Of a stretch of 64,000 nucleotides of DNA, positions 1-9,168 are shown piece after piece. The DNA is from Rhodoferax sp. TS-BS-61-7 (lineage in GTDB: Bacteria > Pseudomonadota > Gammaproteobacteria > Burkholderiales > Burkholderiaceae_C): assembly GCF_002943465.1 (NCBI RefSeq), contig NZ_PTQY01000004.1, positions 369,523 through 433,522 on the forward strand, given 5' to 3'. The notes beneath the pieces were generated by a model. It was not told the DNA's origin, did not search any database, and saw nothing but the letters and a program-made list of their open reading frames with translations. Positions within the stretch are counted from its first letter, which is position 1. Every line of letters starts with the position of its first letter. The position numbers were made by a program, and so were the translations under genes.

Positions 1-392
1 ATGACCCACATGAAGCCTTCGTCAAAACGCGGCTGCGCCAGCACTTCTGCAGTGCGTGCATCCACCGCCACCGAGCGGAAGTCGTCAGTCGGGTCGGGTG
101 TGGGGGTAAGGGTGACGAACCACAGGTCGTCACTGTCCTCGGCCTGCGACACAAACTGCACCACCCGGTCCGGGTGCTGCGCACGCGCCACGTCCAGCAC
201 CTTGTCCAAGCTGGCCCGGGGCGTGTCTGCAGGCATGGGGGGTGCCTCTACCTCGGTGCCCAGCAGATGCCCGATTTCGTGGTGAAAAATCAGCGGGAGC
301 CCGGTGATGCACAGCAAGAGCATGAACACGGTGCAGACCAGACTGCTCCATTTGTGGATCCACGACCAGGTTTTGACGGTCTTGTTGTGCAT
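1..392 (-). CDS. PepSY-associated transmembrane protein, 3' end cut by window edge
   Basis: Reading the minus strand from the ATG at 392 gives 130 codons that run off the left edge. The N-terminus carries the PepSY-TM pattern: a basic start with a WIHKW motif near residues 11-15, a transmembrane helix at about 17-37 ending in GLPLIFHHEIG, then a soluble PepSY-like segment. Such proteins are inner-membrane partners of siderophore receptors and several are proposed ferric-siderophore reductases. It begins 8 bases after the receptor stop codon, so the two are probably one iron-regulated operon. The exact function is inferred from family and context. Confidence 0.8.
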   Translation of the reverse strand, partial: MHNKTVKTWSWIHKWSSLVCTVFMLLLCITGLPLIFHHEIGHLLGTEVEAPPMPADTPRASLDKVLDVARAQHPDRVVQFVSQAEDSDDLWFVTLTPTPDPTDDFRSVAVDARTAEVLAQPRFDEGFMWV

Positions 393-400
393 GGCAGGTT

Positions 401-2590
401 TTAGAACTTGTACTTCAGCGTCGCCGTGGTGCTACGCGGGGCGCCATAGGTGAGTTGGTTGTAGGCGTCAAACATGGCGAAATAGGTGGTGTCCAACAGG
501 TTGTTGATGTTGATCTGGCCCGAGAGCTTTTTGCTGAAGTCGTAACGCACCATCAAGTTCACCAGTGCGTAAGCACCTTGCTCGATCCGCTCCGATACGT
601 TCTGCGGATTGGTGGCATAGGTGTAGGTCGCGTCTTGCCAGTTCACGCCACCACCCAGGGTCAGGCCACTCAGGGCGCCGGGCAGGCGGTAGCTGGTAAA
701 CACCCGCAGCAGGCGGCGGGGGTTGATGGTGTTGACATCGGCACCGGCGGCATCGCTCATCCTGAACTGGGTGTAGCCCGCACTGAGGTTCCAGCCCGGG
801 GACAGTTCGCCGGCCACATCCAGCTCAAACCCTTCGCTGGTGGCGCCCTTGGACGCACGGTAGGCGGTTTCAGCGGGGGTGGTGTTCGGGATGTTCACGC
901 CCGTGCTCTGCGCCAGGTTGTCCTGGGTGATTTGGAAGATGGCGGCGGATGCATTCACACGCCCGTCCAGAAACTCGCCTTTCACACCCAGCTCTGTGCT
1001 CTTGCCCAAAATGGGGTCCAGGTACTTGCCGTTGATGTCGCGCTTTTGCTGCGGCTGGAAGATGTCGGTGTAGCTGCCATACAGGGAGTAGCTGTCGCTC
1101 AGGTCGTAGACCAGGCCCGCGTAGGGCGTTACCTGTTGGCTCACCGTCATGGTGAATGGGTTGGTGGTTGCCGTGTCACCCGCGCGCTCGTAGTTGCTCA
1201 GGCGCGCGCCCACCACCAGTTTCAGCGGGTCCGTGACGTTGAAGCGTGCCGCACCGTAGACCGCCTCTTGTTTGACGGTGCCCATGCTGTAGTACGACAA
1301 CGCGCCCCAGGCTGGCTCGGCGTAGGAGCCGTCCCAGGTGTTGAAGTTGGGTGCCGAGCCGCCCGATGCGGAGCGGCTGTCGGCATTGAAGTTTTGCTTG
1401 GACTGCACGTAGCCCATGGACATCTCATGGGTGCGCCCCATCAGATCGAAAGGGCCGCTGGCTTGCAGGCTGATGTCTTCCTGTTTGGTCTTGACTTTGT
1501 AGGCGCCTGGCCAGGTGGACATGCCCAGACCGGTGCTGACATTGGGGGTGCCGTAGACGTACAGCAGGTAGGAGTCGGCGAGCCGATCGCTCGTGGTGTA
1601 GCTGGCTTTGAGCTTCCAGTCGTTGTCCAGCTTGTGCTCCAGCGTGGCGAAGTAGTCCTCGTACACCGAGGCATAACGCGTCCAGTCAGCTGCCGTGGTT
1701 TTGGAGCGGTCCCAGTTGGTACGCGCGCCGTTGCTGTACCAGACGGGCAAACCGCCCCACATGGCGCCGCGCTGGTTGTTTTCCTGGTGGCTAAAGCCCG
1801 CCGACAACAGCGTGTGGGTGCCCAGGTCAGCTTCGATGGTGGCGTACACCGTTTGGCGCTTGTTCTTGAGGTCTTCCACCCAGCTGTCACGCTCCGAGTG
1901 TTCACCCACCACGCGAGCGCGCAAAGTCTTGGCCTCGTTCACAGGCGTGGACAGGTCGACGGCGGCGCGGCGTTCGTTCCAGCTGCCGAGGCCGAGTTCG
2001 GCAGTGCCGGTCAGCGCTTTGTTATTGGCGCGCTTGCGCACCATATTGATGGCCGCCGATGGGTCACCCGCACCGGTCGTCAATCCGGTCGAACCACGAA
2101 CCACTTCCACGCGGTCGTACAGCGCCAGGCTGGTCATCACTTCGCCAGAGCTCCAGGCCTGGTCCCAGGTGGTCGGCACACCGTCAATCATCAGCGCATT
2201 GATGTCAAACCCGCGGGAGATGAACTGGGCGCGGTTGGTTTCGTACTGGCGCACAGAAACCCCCGTGGTGTTGTTGATCGCGTCGGTGATGTTCTGCAGA
2301 CCCTGGTCTTCCATGCGTTGCTGGGTCACCACCGACACCGATTGCGGCGTATCGCGCAAGGACATGCTCAGCGGTGTGGCAGTTTTGGCCTTGCCGCTGG
2401 TGTAGGAGCCCGTGCCTTGCGTGACTTCGCCCTGGGTTTGGGCCTTGATGGTGACCTCTGGCAGCGCAACCGCGCTGGCGGGCGATTGCTGGGCATGCAC
2501 AAACCCCGGAAGGGCCATGGCAATACACAGGCTGAGTTGCGAGACGTTGAATGGACCCGTGGCGCGGGCCGGCGCTATAGCGTGTTTCAC
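401..2590 (-). CDS. TonB-dependent siderophore receptor (FhuE/FpvA-like)
   Basis: Outer-membrane receptor of 729 residues. I chose the GTG at 2590 because AGGAA lies just upstream and a signal peptide ending in HAQQ follows; an ATG 18 codons further out lacks this. After the signal come a plug domain (SMSLRDTPQSVSVVTQQRM near residues 75-95, then RGFDINALMIDGVP and VEVVRGSTGL) and a 22-strand barrel ending in the terminal aromatic signature LKYKF. The TIGR01783-type siderophore family takes up ferric hydroxamate or pyoverdine-like siderophores; the substrate here cannot be told. There is no N-terminal signalling domain, so it is a plain transducer-independent receptor. A Fur-like site lies about 100 bases upstream. 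Confidence 0.92.
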   Translation of the reverse strand: MKHAIAPARATGPFNVSQLSLCIAMALPGFVHAQQSPASAVALPEVTIKAQTQGEVTQGTGSYTSGKAKTATPLSMSLRDTPQSVSVVTQQRMEDQGLQNITDAINNTTGVSVRQYETNRAQFISRGFDINALMIDGVPTTWDQAWSSGEVMTSLALYDRVEVVRGSTGLTTGAGDPSAAINMVRKRANNKALTGTAELGLGSWNERRAAVDLSTPVNEAKTLRARVVGEHSERDSWVEDLKNKRQTVYATIEADLGTHTLLSAGFSHQENNQRGAMWGGLPVWYSNGARTNWDRSKTTAADWTRYASVYEDYFATLEHKLDNDWKLKASYTTSDRLADSYLLYVYGTPNVSTGLGMSTWPGAYKVKTKQEDISLQASGPFDLMGRTHEMSMGYVQSKQNFNADSRSASGGSAPNFNTWDGSYAEPAWGALSYYSMGTVKQEAVYGAARFNVTDPLKLVVGARLSNYERAGDTATTNPFTMTVSQQVTPYAGLVYDLSDSYSLYGSYTDIFQPQQKRDINGKYLDPILGKSTELGVKGEFLDGRVNASAAIFQITQDNLAQSTGVNIPNTTPAETAYRASKGATSEGFELDVAGELSPGWNLSAGYTQFRMSDAAGADVNTINPRRLLRVFTSYRLPGALSGLTLGGGVNWQDATYTYATNPQNVSERIEQGAYALVNLMVRYDFSKKLSGQININNLLDTTYFAMFDAYNQLTYGAPRSTTATLKYKF

Positions 2591-2688
2591 TATTGTTTCC
2601 TGCAGATAAAACCAACGAACTGGCTGGCTTTCTGCGTAGCGCACCTGGTGCGGCTAGAAACAAATGGCTGGCTATAACTAAATCTAAT

Positions 2689-2703
2689 TGTAAATCATTC
2701 TCA
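2689..2703 (-). promoter_or_regulatory. Putative Fur box
   Basis: On the minus strand the bases read TGAGAATGATTTACA, matching 11 of 14 defined positions of the 7-1-7 Fur consensus (TGATAAT N ATTATCA). It lies about 100 bases upstream of the siderophore receptor start, where ferric uptake repression is expected. Confidence 0.65.
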
Positions 2704-2770
2704 TCTACAACGTTTTCAGGAGGGGCCATTCGGGCCGGGATTGACCGCACCCCACAGCCATGCGAGGTGA

Positions 2771-3445
2771 CTAAATTTGTCGCATGAATTTAAAAATCAA
2801 GATCCAGAAGCTCAGGATCAGCGAGGCCACCGGGAACTGCAGCGCGGTGGGCATGAAGTAGATGACCAGCACGCCGGGGCCCCACACACACCACACGGCA
2901 ATGATGACGGGCAGGTAGCGCCGGCTCCAAAAGTCACCCGACGCCAAGGTGCGCAGGGTGCTGGTGCGAAAACCCTCGTCCTTCCAGAGGAAGACGGCCA
3001 CCATGACGAAGTTGGACACCGGCGAGTAGACGAACTGGTCGAACAGCATCTTCTTGACGATGGTGGCCGCGTCGTTGCCGCTGCCAAACAGCGCCACCTG
3101 CACCGAATACAACACGTCCACCGAGATGCCGATGAGCCCGAACACCACAATGGCAAAGGCCATGTCGCGGGCTATGGTGCGGGGTACCGGCTGGCGCAGC
3201 ACCGCCCAGGCCAGCAGCTCGGGCACCAGCACGGCAAACGCGGCGTAGGTGACGAAGGAGCCCGGATAACCCCAGGCCTGCTTGAGCATGCCCCACTGCG
3301 TGAGGCCGCTCTGCACGGCCGGGCTCCAAAGGTAGGCCAGCAAGAGCAACACCAGCCCGCTCCACAGCACCAGCCCCGGCCGCATATTGGCCAGCACCGC
3401 CGTGCGGACCTGGTGCAGGGCCGTGGGTTTGGGGGTTGCCCGCAT
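2771..3445 (-). CDS. Mpv17/PMP22-like integral membrane protein
   Basis: 224 residues with about five hydrophobic segments. The C-terminal half reads like the Mpv17/PMP22 family: KKMLFDQFVYSP near residue 130 resembles the KKMLLDQ segment of human MPV17, followed by a W-x-W-x-P and Y-x-x-P pattern in the last helices. Length is only slightly greater than family members. The start codon overlaps the upstream MYG1 stop by one base (TGATG), so translation is probably coupled. Bacterial members have no settled function; the family assignment is by eye and could be wrong. Confidence 0.5.
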   Translation of the reverse strand: MRATPKPTALHQVRTAVLANMRPGLVLWSGLVLLLLAYLWSPAVQSGLTQWGMLKQAWGYPGSFVTYAAFAVLVPELLAWAVLRQPVPRTIARDMAFAIVVFGLIGISVDVLYSVQVALFGSGNDAATIVKKMLFDQFVYSPVSNFVMVAVFLWKDEGFRTSTLRTLASGDFWSRRYLPVIIAVWCVWGPGVLVIYFMPTALQFPVASLILSFWILIFKFMRQI

Positions 3446-4434
3446 CAGGCGGCAGCGGCCATGCGGGTCGCCAGCGCCAGCTCGGCCATCTGCACGGCGC
3501 CCTCAAAGCTGCGCGCGCCGCCGATGAACAGGTTCAGGTGGCAGAACACGCTGTCCGCCACGCCGTTCACCGCGGCCAGCTCGCCGTCGCGCAGGCCGGC
3601 CCAGGCATCGGGCAGGTCCATGCGCGCAGTGAAGGAGCCTGACTCCACGGGCACGGTTTTGATCTGGTACTGGTTGCCATCAGAGTCGGGGTAGATGACA
3701 AACATCACCTCGGGCATCTCGTGCACCACCACATGCGTCCAGGGCATGCCGCCCTCTTGCAGGTGCAGCACGCGGCCACCCAGCAGGCGTGGCGCGTTGC
3801 GCACGGTGTCCATGGCGCGCAGCTGCGCCACTTTTTTACTGATGGCGTGGTCCAGAAACTTGCGGGTGATGGCAATGGCTTCGCGGAAACGCGTTTCCAG
3901 CAGCGCGGCCTTGGCGGTGTGGTCCAGGCCCTGCTCTTCCAGCCAATGGGTGTTGAGCTGGGCGATGAGGCTGGACAGGCCAAAGATGCCGGGCGACACA
4001 TCGCCCTGGCCGGTGTCCACAATGTCCAGGTACTGCACCAGCGAGTGGTCGATGGAGTTGACCACGCTGGCCACGGCCGCGTCGTCCAGCGTGTGGCCGT
4101 GGGTGGTGGCCCAGGCCTGCACATAGGCCGTACCAAAGGCCGACCACACCAGGCCCGCGCTGGCGTAGCCCACGCCAGGCACGACCACGCCGTCCACCTC
4201 GTGCGCGGGGCGCGCGCCGTCAAAGCCGCGCTGGTGGTGGTCAAAGCGGCCGGTGGCCGCATCCCAGGTGCCACCCACGTCGACCACAAAGTCAGCGGTC
4301 TCAATCAGCTCTTGTTTGCGGGTGCGAATGAGGGTGTGCGATGGGAACACGCCCATCAGGATGCCCACGCCAAATACGTCGTCGGCATGGAAGGTGCCAC
4401 TGTGCGTGGCGATGGTGGTGGTAGCAAGGGTCAT
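3445..4434 (-). CDS. MYG1/UPF0160 family metal-dependent hydrolase/exonuclease
   Basis: 329 residues. The N-terminus has the MYG1 signatures THSGTFHADDVFG (about 10-22) and the DVGG...FDHHQRGF block (about 52-70), which hold the DHH-like metal ligands, and the C-terminal half carries the conserved PWTHVVVHE region. Eukaryotic MYG1 is a 3'-5' RNA exonuclease of nucleus and mitochondria; the bacterial homologue's substrate is not established. It is translationally coupled to the downstream Mpv17-like gene. A copy of the dispersed repeat lies 17 bases before its start. Confidence 0.85.
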   Translation of the reverse strand: MTLATTTIATHSGTFHADDVFGVGILMGVFPSHTLIRTRKQELIETADFVVDVGGTWDAATGRFDHHQRGFDGARPAHEVDGVVVPGVGYASAGLVWSAFGTAYVQAWATTHGHTLDDAAVASVVNSIDHSLVQYLDIVDTGQGDVSPGIFGLSSLIAQLNTHWLEEQGLDHTAKAALLETRFREAIAITRKFLDHAISKKVAQLRAMDTVRNAPRLLGGRVLHLQEGGMPWTHVVVHEMPEVMFVIYPDSDGNQYQIKTVPVESGSFTARMDLPDAWAGLRDGELAAVNGVADSVFCHLNLFIGGARSFEGAVQMAELALATRMAAAA

Positions 4435-4450
4435 GGGTCGATTTTAGATG

Positions 4451-4506
4451 CCAAACAGGCCTCTAGCCCCCGATGAATATGCGCAAACAGCTACTGATTT
4501 GATAGC
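4451..4506 (-). repeat. Dispersed 55-bp repeat, copy 1
   Basis: Minus-strand copy with the conserved pieces GCTATCAAATCAG, AGCTGTTTGCGCATATT and GGGGGCTAGAGGCC in order. It fills most of the gap between the chemoreceptor stop and the MYG1 start. Confidence 0.85.
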
Positions 4507-4528
4507 AAATTAACAACCGCACGGCGCC

Positions 4529-6082
4529 CTAGCGCAGCTTGAACACCGACACCGCCTGCACCAGCTCACGCGCCTGGCCGCTCAGGCTGCTGGCGGCGGC
4601 GGCCATTTCTTCCACCAGCGCGGCGTTTTGCTGGGTGGCCTGGTCCATCTGGGTCACGGCTTCGCCCACCTGGCTGACCCCGGCGCTTTGCTCGCTGCTG
4701 GCGGCGCTGATCTCGCCCATGATGTCGGTCACCCGGCGGATGCTGGTCACCACCTCGTTCATGGTGCTGCCAGCTTTGTCCACCAAGGCCGTGCCCTGGT
4801 CCACACGGGTCACGCTGTCGTTGATCAGGGTTTTGATTTCTTTGGCGGCATCGGCACTGCGGCCGGCCAGGCTGCGCACCTCGCTGGCCACCACGGCAAA
4901 CCCACGGCCCTGCTCACCGGCCCGCGCGGCTTCTACCGCGGCGTTGAGCGCCAGGATGTTGGTCTGGAAAGCGATGCCGTCGATGACGTTGATGATGTCG
5001 GCAATACGCTTGGAGCTGTCGCTGATGCCCTTCATGGTGTCCACCACTTGCGACACCACGGCGCCACCCTCCATGGCCACGGTGGAGGCACTTTGCGCCA
5101 GCTGATTGGCCTGGCGCGCGTTGTCGGCGTTTTGTTTCACGGTGGAAGATAGCTCTTCCATGCTGGCGGCGGTTTCTTCCAGCGCGCTAGCTTGGCTTTC
5201 GGTGCGGGCGCTCAGGTCGTTATTGCCCTGCGCGATCTCTGCGCTGGCGGTGGCCACCGACTCGGACCCGGTGCGCACGGTGGACACCACCTTGACCAAG
5301 CCGTCCTGCATGGACGACAGGGTTTGCAACAGCTGGGCGATTTCGTCTTTACCTTGCGCGTGGATGGTGTGGGACAAGTCCCCCTCGGCCACCGCACGGG
5401 CGGTTTCCATGGCCATGCCCAGCGGCCGCGTGACACTGCGGCTGATGACCACGCCCAGCGTGATGCCGATCAGCACACACACCACAATCAGGCCCAGCGT
5501 GATGTTGCGGCTGCGCTCGTACAGCGTAGTGTTGTCGTCGGACACACGCTGCGCCCCGGTTTCAAACACCTTGGTCAGGTCGGACATGGCCACCCCCACC
5601 TTGATGCTGGGTTGCACCACGCTGCCCCCCAGAAACTGCAGCACGGGGGAGTCGAGCTGCATCTCTGCGCTGGTCAACAATTTAAGGATGCCGTCCAGCG
5701 CCGCCTGGTCCGCCTTCCAGGCTTCGTCCACCTTGGCAAAACCTGCCAGGGCCTCGGGGTCGGTGACCTTGGCGCGCGCCTCGTTCAGCAGCTCCAGGCT
5801 CTTGGCGCGGCCCGCGTCAATGCGTTTGAGCGCACCGTTGCGGCCTTCCATATTGGTGGCAATGATGGCGTCGCGCAGCGCCACCACCGCCGCGTAGCGC
5901 TGCACGTTGGCCTCTTTGACCAGCGAGAGGCCTACCGTTTGTTTTTCGTAGAGCTCGGTGTCGGCGTCGTTGAGCACGCCCATGTTGCGAATGGCAAACA
6001 GGCCCAGGGCCGCGCCAATCAGAGACACCAGAATGAAGGCCAAGACCAGCTTGGTCGAGATCTTGTAGTCAGACAGAGACAT
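4529..6082 (-). CDS. Methyl-accepting chemotaxis protein
   Basis: 517 residues from the ATG at 6082, chosen for the AGGAG five to six bases upstream; a longer reading has no ribosome site. Layout: TM1 about 11-30, a four-helix-bundle periplasmic sensor, TM2 about 190-212, a HAMP domain, and the cytoplasmic signalling hairpin with [20 protein letters not shown] and the conserved [16 protein letters not shown] tip. It lacks a C-terminal NWETF-type pentapeptide tether for CheR/CheB. It stands alone without other chemotaxis genes nearby. The ligand is unknown; the four-helix-bundle sensor type binds small organic molecules in known cases. Confidence 0.93.
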   Translation of the reverse strand: MSLSDYKISTKLVLAFILVSLIGAALGLFAIRNMGVLNDADTELYEKQTVGLSLVKEANVQRYAAVVALRDAIIATNMEGRNGALKRIDAGRAKSLELLNEARAKVTDPEALAGFAKVDEAWKADQAALDGILKLLTSAEMQLDSPVLQFLGGSVVQPSIKVGVAMSDLTKVFETGAQRVSDDNTTLYERSRNITLGLIVVCVLIGITLGVVISRSVTRPLGMAMETARAVAEGDLSHTIHAQGKDEIAQLLQTLSSMQDGLVKVVSTVRTGSESVATASAEIAQGNNDLSARTESQASALEETAASMEELSSTVKQNADNARQANQLAQSASTVAMEGGAVVSQVVDTMKGISDSSKRIADIINVIDGIAFQTNILALNAAVEAARAGEQGRGFAVVASEVRSLAGRSADAAKEIKTLINDSVTRVDQGTALVDKAGSTMNEVVTSIRRVTDIMGEISAASSEQSAGVSQVGEAVTQMDQATQQNAALVEEMAAAASSLSGQARELVQAVSVFKLR

Positions 6083-6246
6083 GCCGTCTCCTTTCGAAGG
6101 GATGGATTCCGGGCAGACTGCGCAACGACGCGAAAAGATTCTAGCCAGTAGCCGCCCAGGAAAGATAGCAATTTCTGCAGCCCCAGACGTGACCACGCCC
6201 CCAGGGCCGGGGTCGGCGCTGGGGGCGTGGGGCGGGTGGGGGTCAA

Positions 6247-6810
6247 TTACTTGGGCAACAGCACCTTGTCGATGACGTGGATCACGCCGTTGGATTGGTA
6301 GACATCGGCAATCGTCACCGTGGCGGTGCCGCCTTTTTCATCGGTCAGCATCACTTTGGCGCCGCTGGCCTTGGCGGTCAGGGTGCCACCGCTCACGGTC
6401 TTGATGGTGGCCATACCCTTGCCGTCCATGATCATCTTGCTCAGTGCTGCAGCGTCCCACTTGCCGGCCACCACGTGGTAGGTCAGGACGGTGGTGAGCA
6501 TGCCTTTGTTCTCAGGCTTCAGCAGGGTGTCCACGGTGCCGGCGGGCAGCGCAGCAAAGGCCGCATTCACCGGGGCGAACACGGTGAAGGGGCCGGGGCT
6601 CTTCAGCGTATCCACCAGGCCTGCCGCTTTCACCGCAGCCACCAGCGTGGTGTGGTCTTTGGAGTTGACGGCGTTGTCGATGATGTCCTTGGACGCCAGC
6701 ATGGGCGCTCCGCCCACCATGACGTCGGCCATAGCGGCCACGGACACGGCGGACATGGCGAGCGCCAGGCTGAAAGAGGCGAGCTTGCGGGTGGTGATAA
6801 CAGATGCCAT
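6247..6810 (-). CDS. Secreted fasciclin (FAS1) domain protein
   Basis: 187 residues starting at the ATG at 6810, which has AGGAG eight bases upstream. A signal peptide (about 1-28, ending SVAAMA) is followed by one FAS1 domain with the motifs [15 protein letters not shown] and the terminal [13 protein letters not shown]. Single-FAS1 proteins are exported, often adhesive, sometimes linked to surface or biofilm function. It is monocistronic, divergent from the zinc-ribbon gene; no regulator is visible. Confidence 0.88.
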   Translation of the reverse strand: MASVITTRKLASFSLALAMSAVSVAAMADVMVGGAPMLASKDIIDNAVNSKDHTTLVAAVKAAGLVDTLKSPGPFTVFAPVNAAFAALPAGTVDTLLKPENKGMLTTVLTYHVVAGKWDAAALSKMIMDGKGMATIKTVSGGTLTAKASGAKVMLTDEKGGTATVTIADVYQSNGVIHVIDKVLLPK

Positions 6811-7034
6811 GGAAATACTCCTGTGGGTTGGTAAGTAACAAGCCGAAATGTCGCGGCTGTACTGAATACGCGGCCCTGCAGGTATTGGATTCAACCGCGC
6901 CACGGGTGGGGTGAAAAAAATGGACGCCGGGCAGCCAAGGCCCCGCAAAAGCTGGGGTAAAGCGGCCCCGGGATTCGTCAAAAACCGGCCCAGGCCCTAC
7001 CATCGCCCGCCCAACGGAAGAAAAGGACCGCGCC

Positions 7035-7307
7035 ATGAAATGCCCCCAATGCACCGACGTGACTCTGGTGATGACCGAGCGCCAAGGTGTGGAAATTGAC
7101 TACTGCCCCACCTGCCGCGGTGTGTGGCTGGACCGTGGTGAACTCGACAAGCTAATTGAACGTGGCGCCAGCGTGCCAGCGGTGGTACAACCCGCTTACC
7201 AGCCGCCCCCGCGCCGCCCCGACTTTGCCGACTCCGACTACCACCAGAACCAAAGTGGTTACGGCAAGCGCAAGCACAAGTCGTGGCTCAGCGAGATTTT
7301 TGACTGA
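7035..7307 (+). CDS. Small zinc-ribbon protein (zf-TFIIB type)
   Basis: 90 residues. Cysteines C3, C6, C24 and C27 form a CPxC...CPxC ribbon followed by GVWLDRGELDKLI, the hallmark of the PF13453 family. The C-terminal half is proline-rich, then basic (GKRKHKSW). The family is widespread in proteobacteria with no defined role; nucleic-acid or protein binding is a guess. It precedes the TerC gene by 23 bases, so the two may be co-transcribed. Confidence 0.8.
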   Translation: MKCPQCTDVTLVMTERQGVEIDYCPTCRGVWLDRGELDKLIERGASVPAVVQPAYQPPPRRPDFADSDYHQNQSGYGKRKHKSWLSEIFD

Positions 7308-7330
7308 CCTTTTGAACTGAGAACCTGACC

Positions 7331-8077
7331 ATGGAATTTTTGACCGACCCCAATGTGTGGATTGCCTTTGGGATGTTGACCGCCCTGGAAATCGTGCTGG
7401 GCATTGACAACATCATCTTCATTTCCATCCTGGTGGGCCGGCTGCCCCCCGAGCTGCGCGACAAGGCGCGCCGCCTGGGCCTGGGTTTTGCCATGGTCTC
7501 GCGCCTGTTGCTGCTGTTCTCGCTGAGCTGGGTCATGGGCCTGACCAACGACCTGTTCACGGTCGCCAACCACGGCTTCAGTGGCCGCGACCTGGTGCTG
7601 CTGCTGGGTGGCATCTTCCTGCTCTACAAGGCCTCGCACGAGATTTTTGTGGAAGTGGAAGCGCGTGAACAACACGCCCCTGCCGCCACCGACTCGGCTG
7701 CCGTCAAGGCCGCGGGCACCAAGCTGTTCTGGGCCATCATCGGCCAGATCGCCATCATCGACATCGTGTTCTCGCTGGACTCGGTCATCACGGCCGTGGG
7801 CATGGTGGACCAGATCAGCGTGATGGTGGCTGCCGTGGTGACATCGGTGGGTGTGATGCTGGTGGCCGCCAAGCCGATTGGCGAGTTTGTGGACAAACAC
7901 CCCTCGGTCAAGGTGCTGGCCCTGGCCTTCCTGGTGATGGTGGGCATGGCGCTGACTGCCGAAGCCTTTGACCAGGAAATCCCCAAGGGTTACATCTACG
8001 CCGCCATGGCCTTCTCGCTGGGGGTGGAAGCCCTCAACATCCGCGCCCGCAGCAAACGCCAGGCGCTCAACAAATAA
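7331..8077 (+). CDS. TerC family integral membrane protein (YgdQ-like)
   Basis: 248 residues with about seven transmembrane segments. Family motifs are present: LEIVLGIDNIIFISI at about 17-31 and IDIVFSLDSVITAVGM near 145-160, whose acidic residues inside the membrane are typical of the TerC/YgdQ/YoaE group. This short type lacks the CBS and CorC domains of longer paralogues. TerC relatives are linked to tellurite resistance and manganese export; the substrate here is not shown. The gene ends just before a strong terminator. Confidence 0.88.
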   Translation: MEFLTDPNVWIAFGMLTALEIVLGIDNIIFISILVGRLPPELRDKARRLGLGFAMVSRLLLLFSLSWVMGLTNDLFTVANHGFSGRDLVLLLGGIFLLYKASHEIFVEVEAREQHAPAATDSAAVKAAGTKLFWAIIGQIAIIDIVFSLDSVITAVGMVDQISVMVAAVVTSVGVMLVAAKPIGEFVDKHPSVKVLALAFLVMVGMALTAEAFDQEIPKGYIYAAMAFSLGVEALNIRARSKRQALNK

Positions 8078-8081
8078 GCGT

Positions 8082-8135
8082 CAAATCGGCCTTTGAAGCC
8101 GTGGATACTGCGCCAACAGCTCCTGATTTCATAGC
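8082..8135 (-). repeat. Dispersed 55-bp repeat, copy 2
   Basis: Minus-oriented copy between convergent terC-like and EamA genes. On the plus strand it reads from CAAATCGGCCTTTGAAGCC to the CAGCTCCTGATTTCATAGC end. Its end forms the left arm of the terminator described next, and the EamA stop codon falls inside it. Confidence 0.85.
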
Positions 8136-8157
8136 GAATCAGGGGCTGTTTTTTTGT
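8115..8157. terminator. Rho-independent terminator built on a repeat copy
   Basis: A 14-base stem (8115-8128 with 8137-8150, one G-T wobble) has an 8-base loop and is followed by seven T residues on the plus strand. It ends transcription of the TerC gene; the minus-strand reading also overlaps the 3' end of the EamA gene. Confidence 0.88.
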
Positions 8158-9076
8158 GCAGCGGCGCCAGCAGCTGCGTCACCCAGCTGCCCCCGCTGAC
8201 CAGCACAATGCCCAGCAGCACGGGCACCGCGCCCAGCACAAAGCTGGCCTCAATGGGTTCGTCCAGCAGCCAGGCGCCGAGCACGATGCCAAACAGCGGC
8301 GTCATGAACGAGAACACACCCAGGCGCGAGGCCAGGTAGTGGCGCAGCAGCCAGAACCAGACCAGAAAACTGGCAAACGACACCACCAGCGTGTGAAACG
8401 CCAGGTTGGCCCAGAGCCAGGGCGTGGGGGTGAAGTGGGCCTGACCCGTGAGCAGCGCTGCCACCAAGAGCAACACAAAGGCACACACCAGTTGGTAGAG
8501 CAGGGTTTGGGTGGCCGGCGCGCTGGACAGGCGCGAGCAGCGCACCACCATGGTGGTAGCGCCCCAGGCCATGCCGGCCAGCAGGCCCAAAAAGTCGCCC
8601 CACAACATATTGCCGGGCACCGCGGCAGACGGCTGGCTGCGGCCAAAAAAAGCGATGGAAATACCGCCAAACGCGAGCGCAATGCCCAGCCACTGCACCG
8701 CACCCAGCCGCTCGGCCGGCAAGCGCCAGTGCAGGCCCAGCGCCGCGAAGATGGGTGCGGTGTACAAAAACACCACCATGTGTGAGGCACTGGTGTGGCG
8801 CAGCCCCTCGCCCACCAGCAAAAACTCCAATCCAAACAAGCCGCCCACCACCAACCCCGGGCGCCAACTGCCATCGCGCAGGCCCCAGCTCTCGCCACGC
8901 ACCAGCATCACCAAGCCCACCAGCACCGCGGCGGCGCCAGAGCGCAGGGCAATCAGGAAGATGGGCGCAATGTCGGCGGCCGTGGCCTTGAGAGCAACCT
9001 GCTGCAAGGCCCACAGCACACACAGCACCAACATGCAGCCGATGGCTGGGGAATCGAGGGGTTTTCGGGTGTCCAT
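8129..9076 (-). CDS. EamA/DMT-family transporter
   Basis: 315 residues from the ATG at 9076, with about ten transmembrane helices arranged as two EamA repeats. A longer reading to 9148 would run into the divergent promoter, so the shorter start is preferred. DMT proteins export or import small metabolites such as amino acids. Its divergent neighbour is an AraC regulator with a cupin-like sensor, a common regulator-exporter pairing. The last codons and stop are made from the terminator stem and repeat copy, giving a C-terminal tail of HKKTAPDSL. Confidence 0.85.
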   Translation of the reverse strand: MDTRKPLDSPAIGCMLVLCVLWALQQVALKATAADIAPIFLIALRSGAAAVLVGLVMLVRGESWGLRDGSWRPGLVVGGLFGLEFLLVGEGLRHTSASHMVVFLYTAPIFAALGLHWRLPAERLGAVQWLGIALAFGGISIAFFGRSQPSAAVPGNMLWGDFLGLLAGMAWGATTMVVRCSRLSSAPATQTLLYQLVCAFVLLLVAALLTGQAHFTPTPWLWANLAFHTLVVSFASFLVWFWLLRHYLASRLGVFSFMTPLFGIVLGAWLLDEPIEASFVLGAVPVLLGIVLVSGGSWVTQLLAPLHKKTAPDSL

Positions 9077-9168
9077 GGCTGCATTATTGAAGTGACGGCT
9101 TTCATTGATATAGTGAAAACCAGACAAGCCATACGCCGAAGCCGCCAAACGTCACCCGCGCCACCGCC

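Noticed and set aside
455..2677. 740-codon plus-strand open frame
   Set aside because: It is antisense to the siderophore receptor, has no family features, and reflects high GC.
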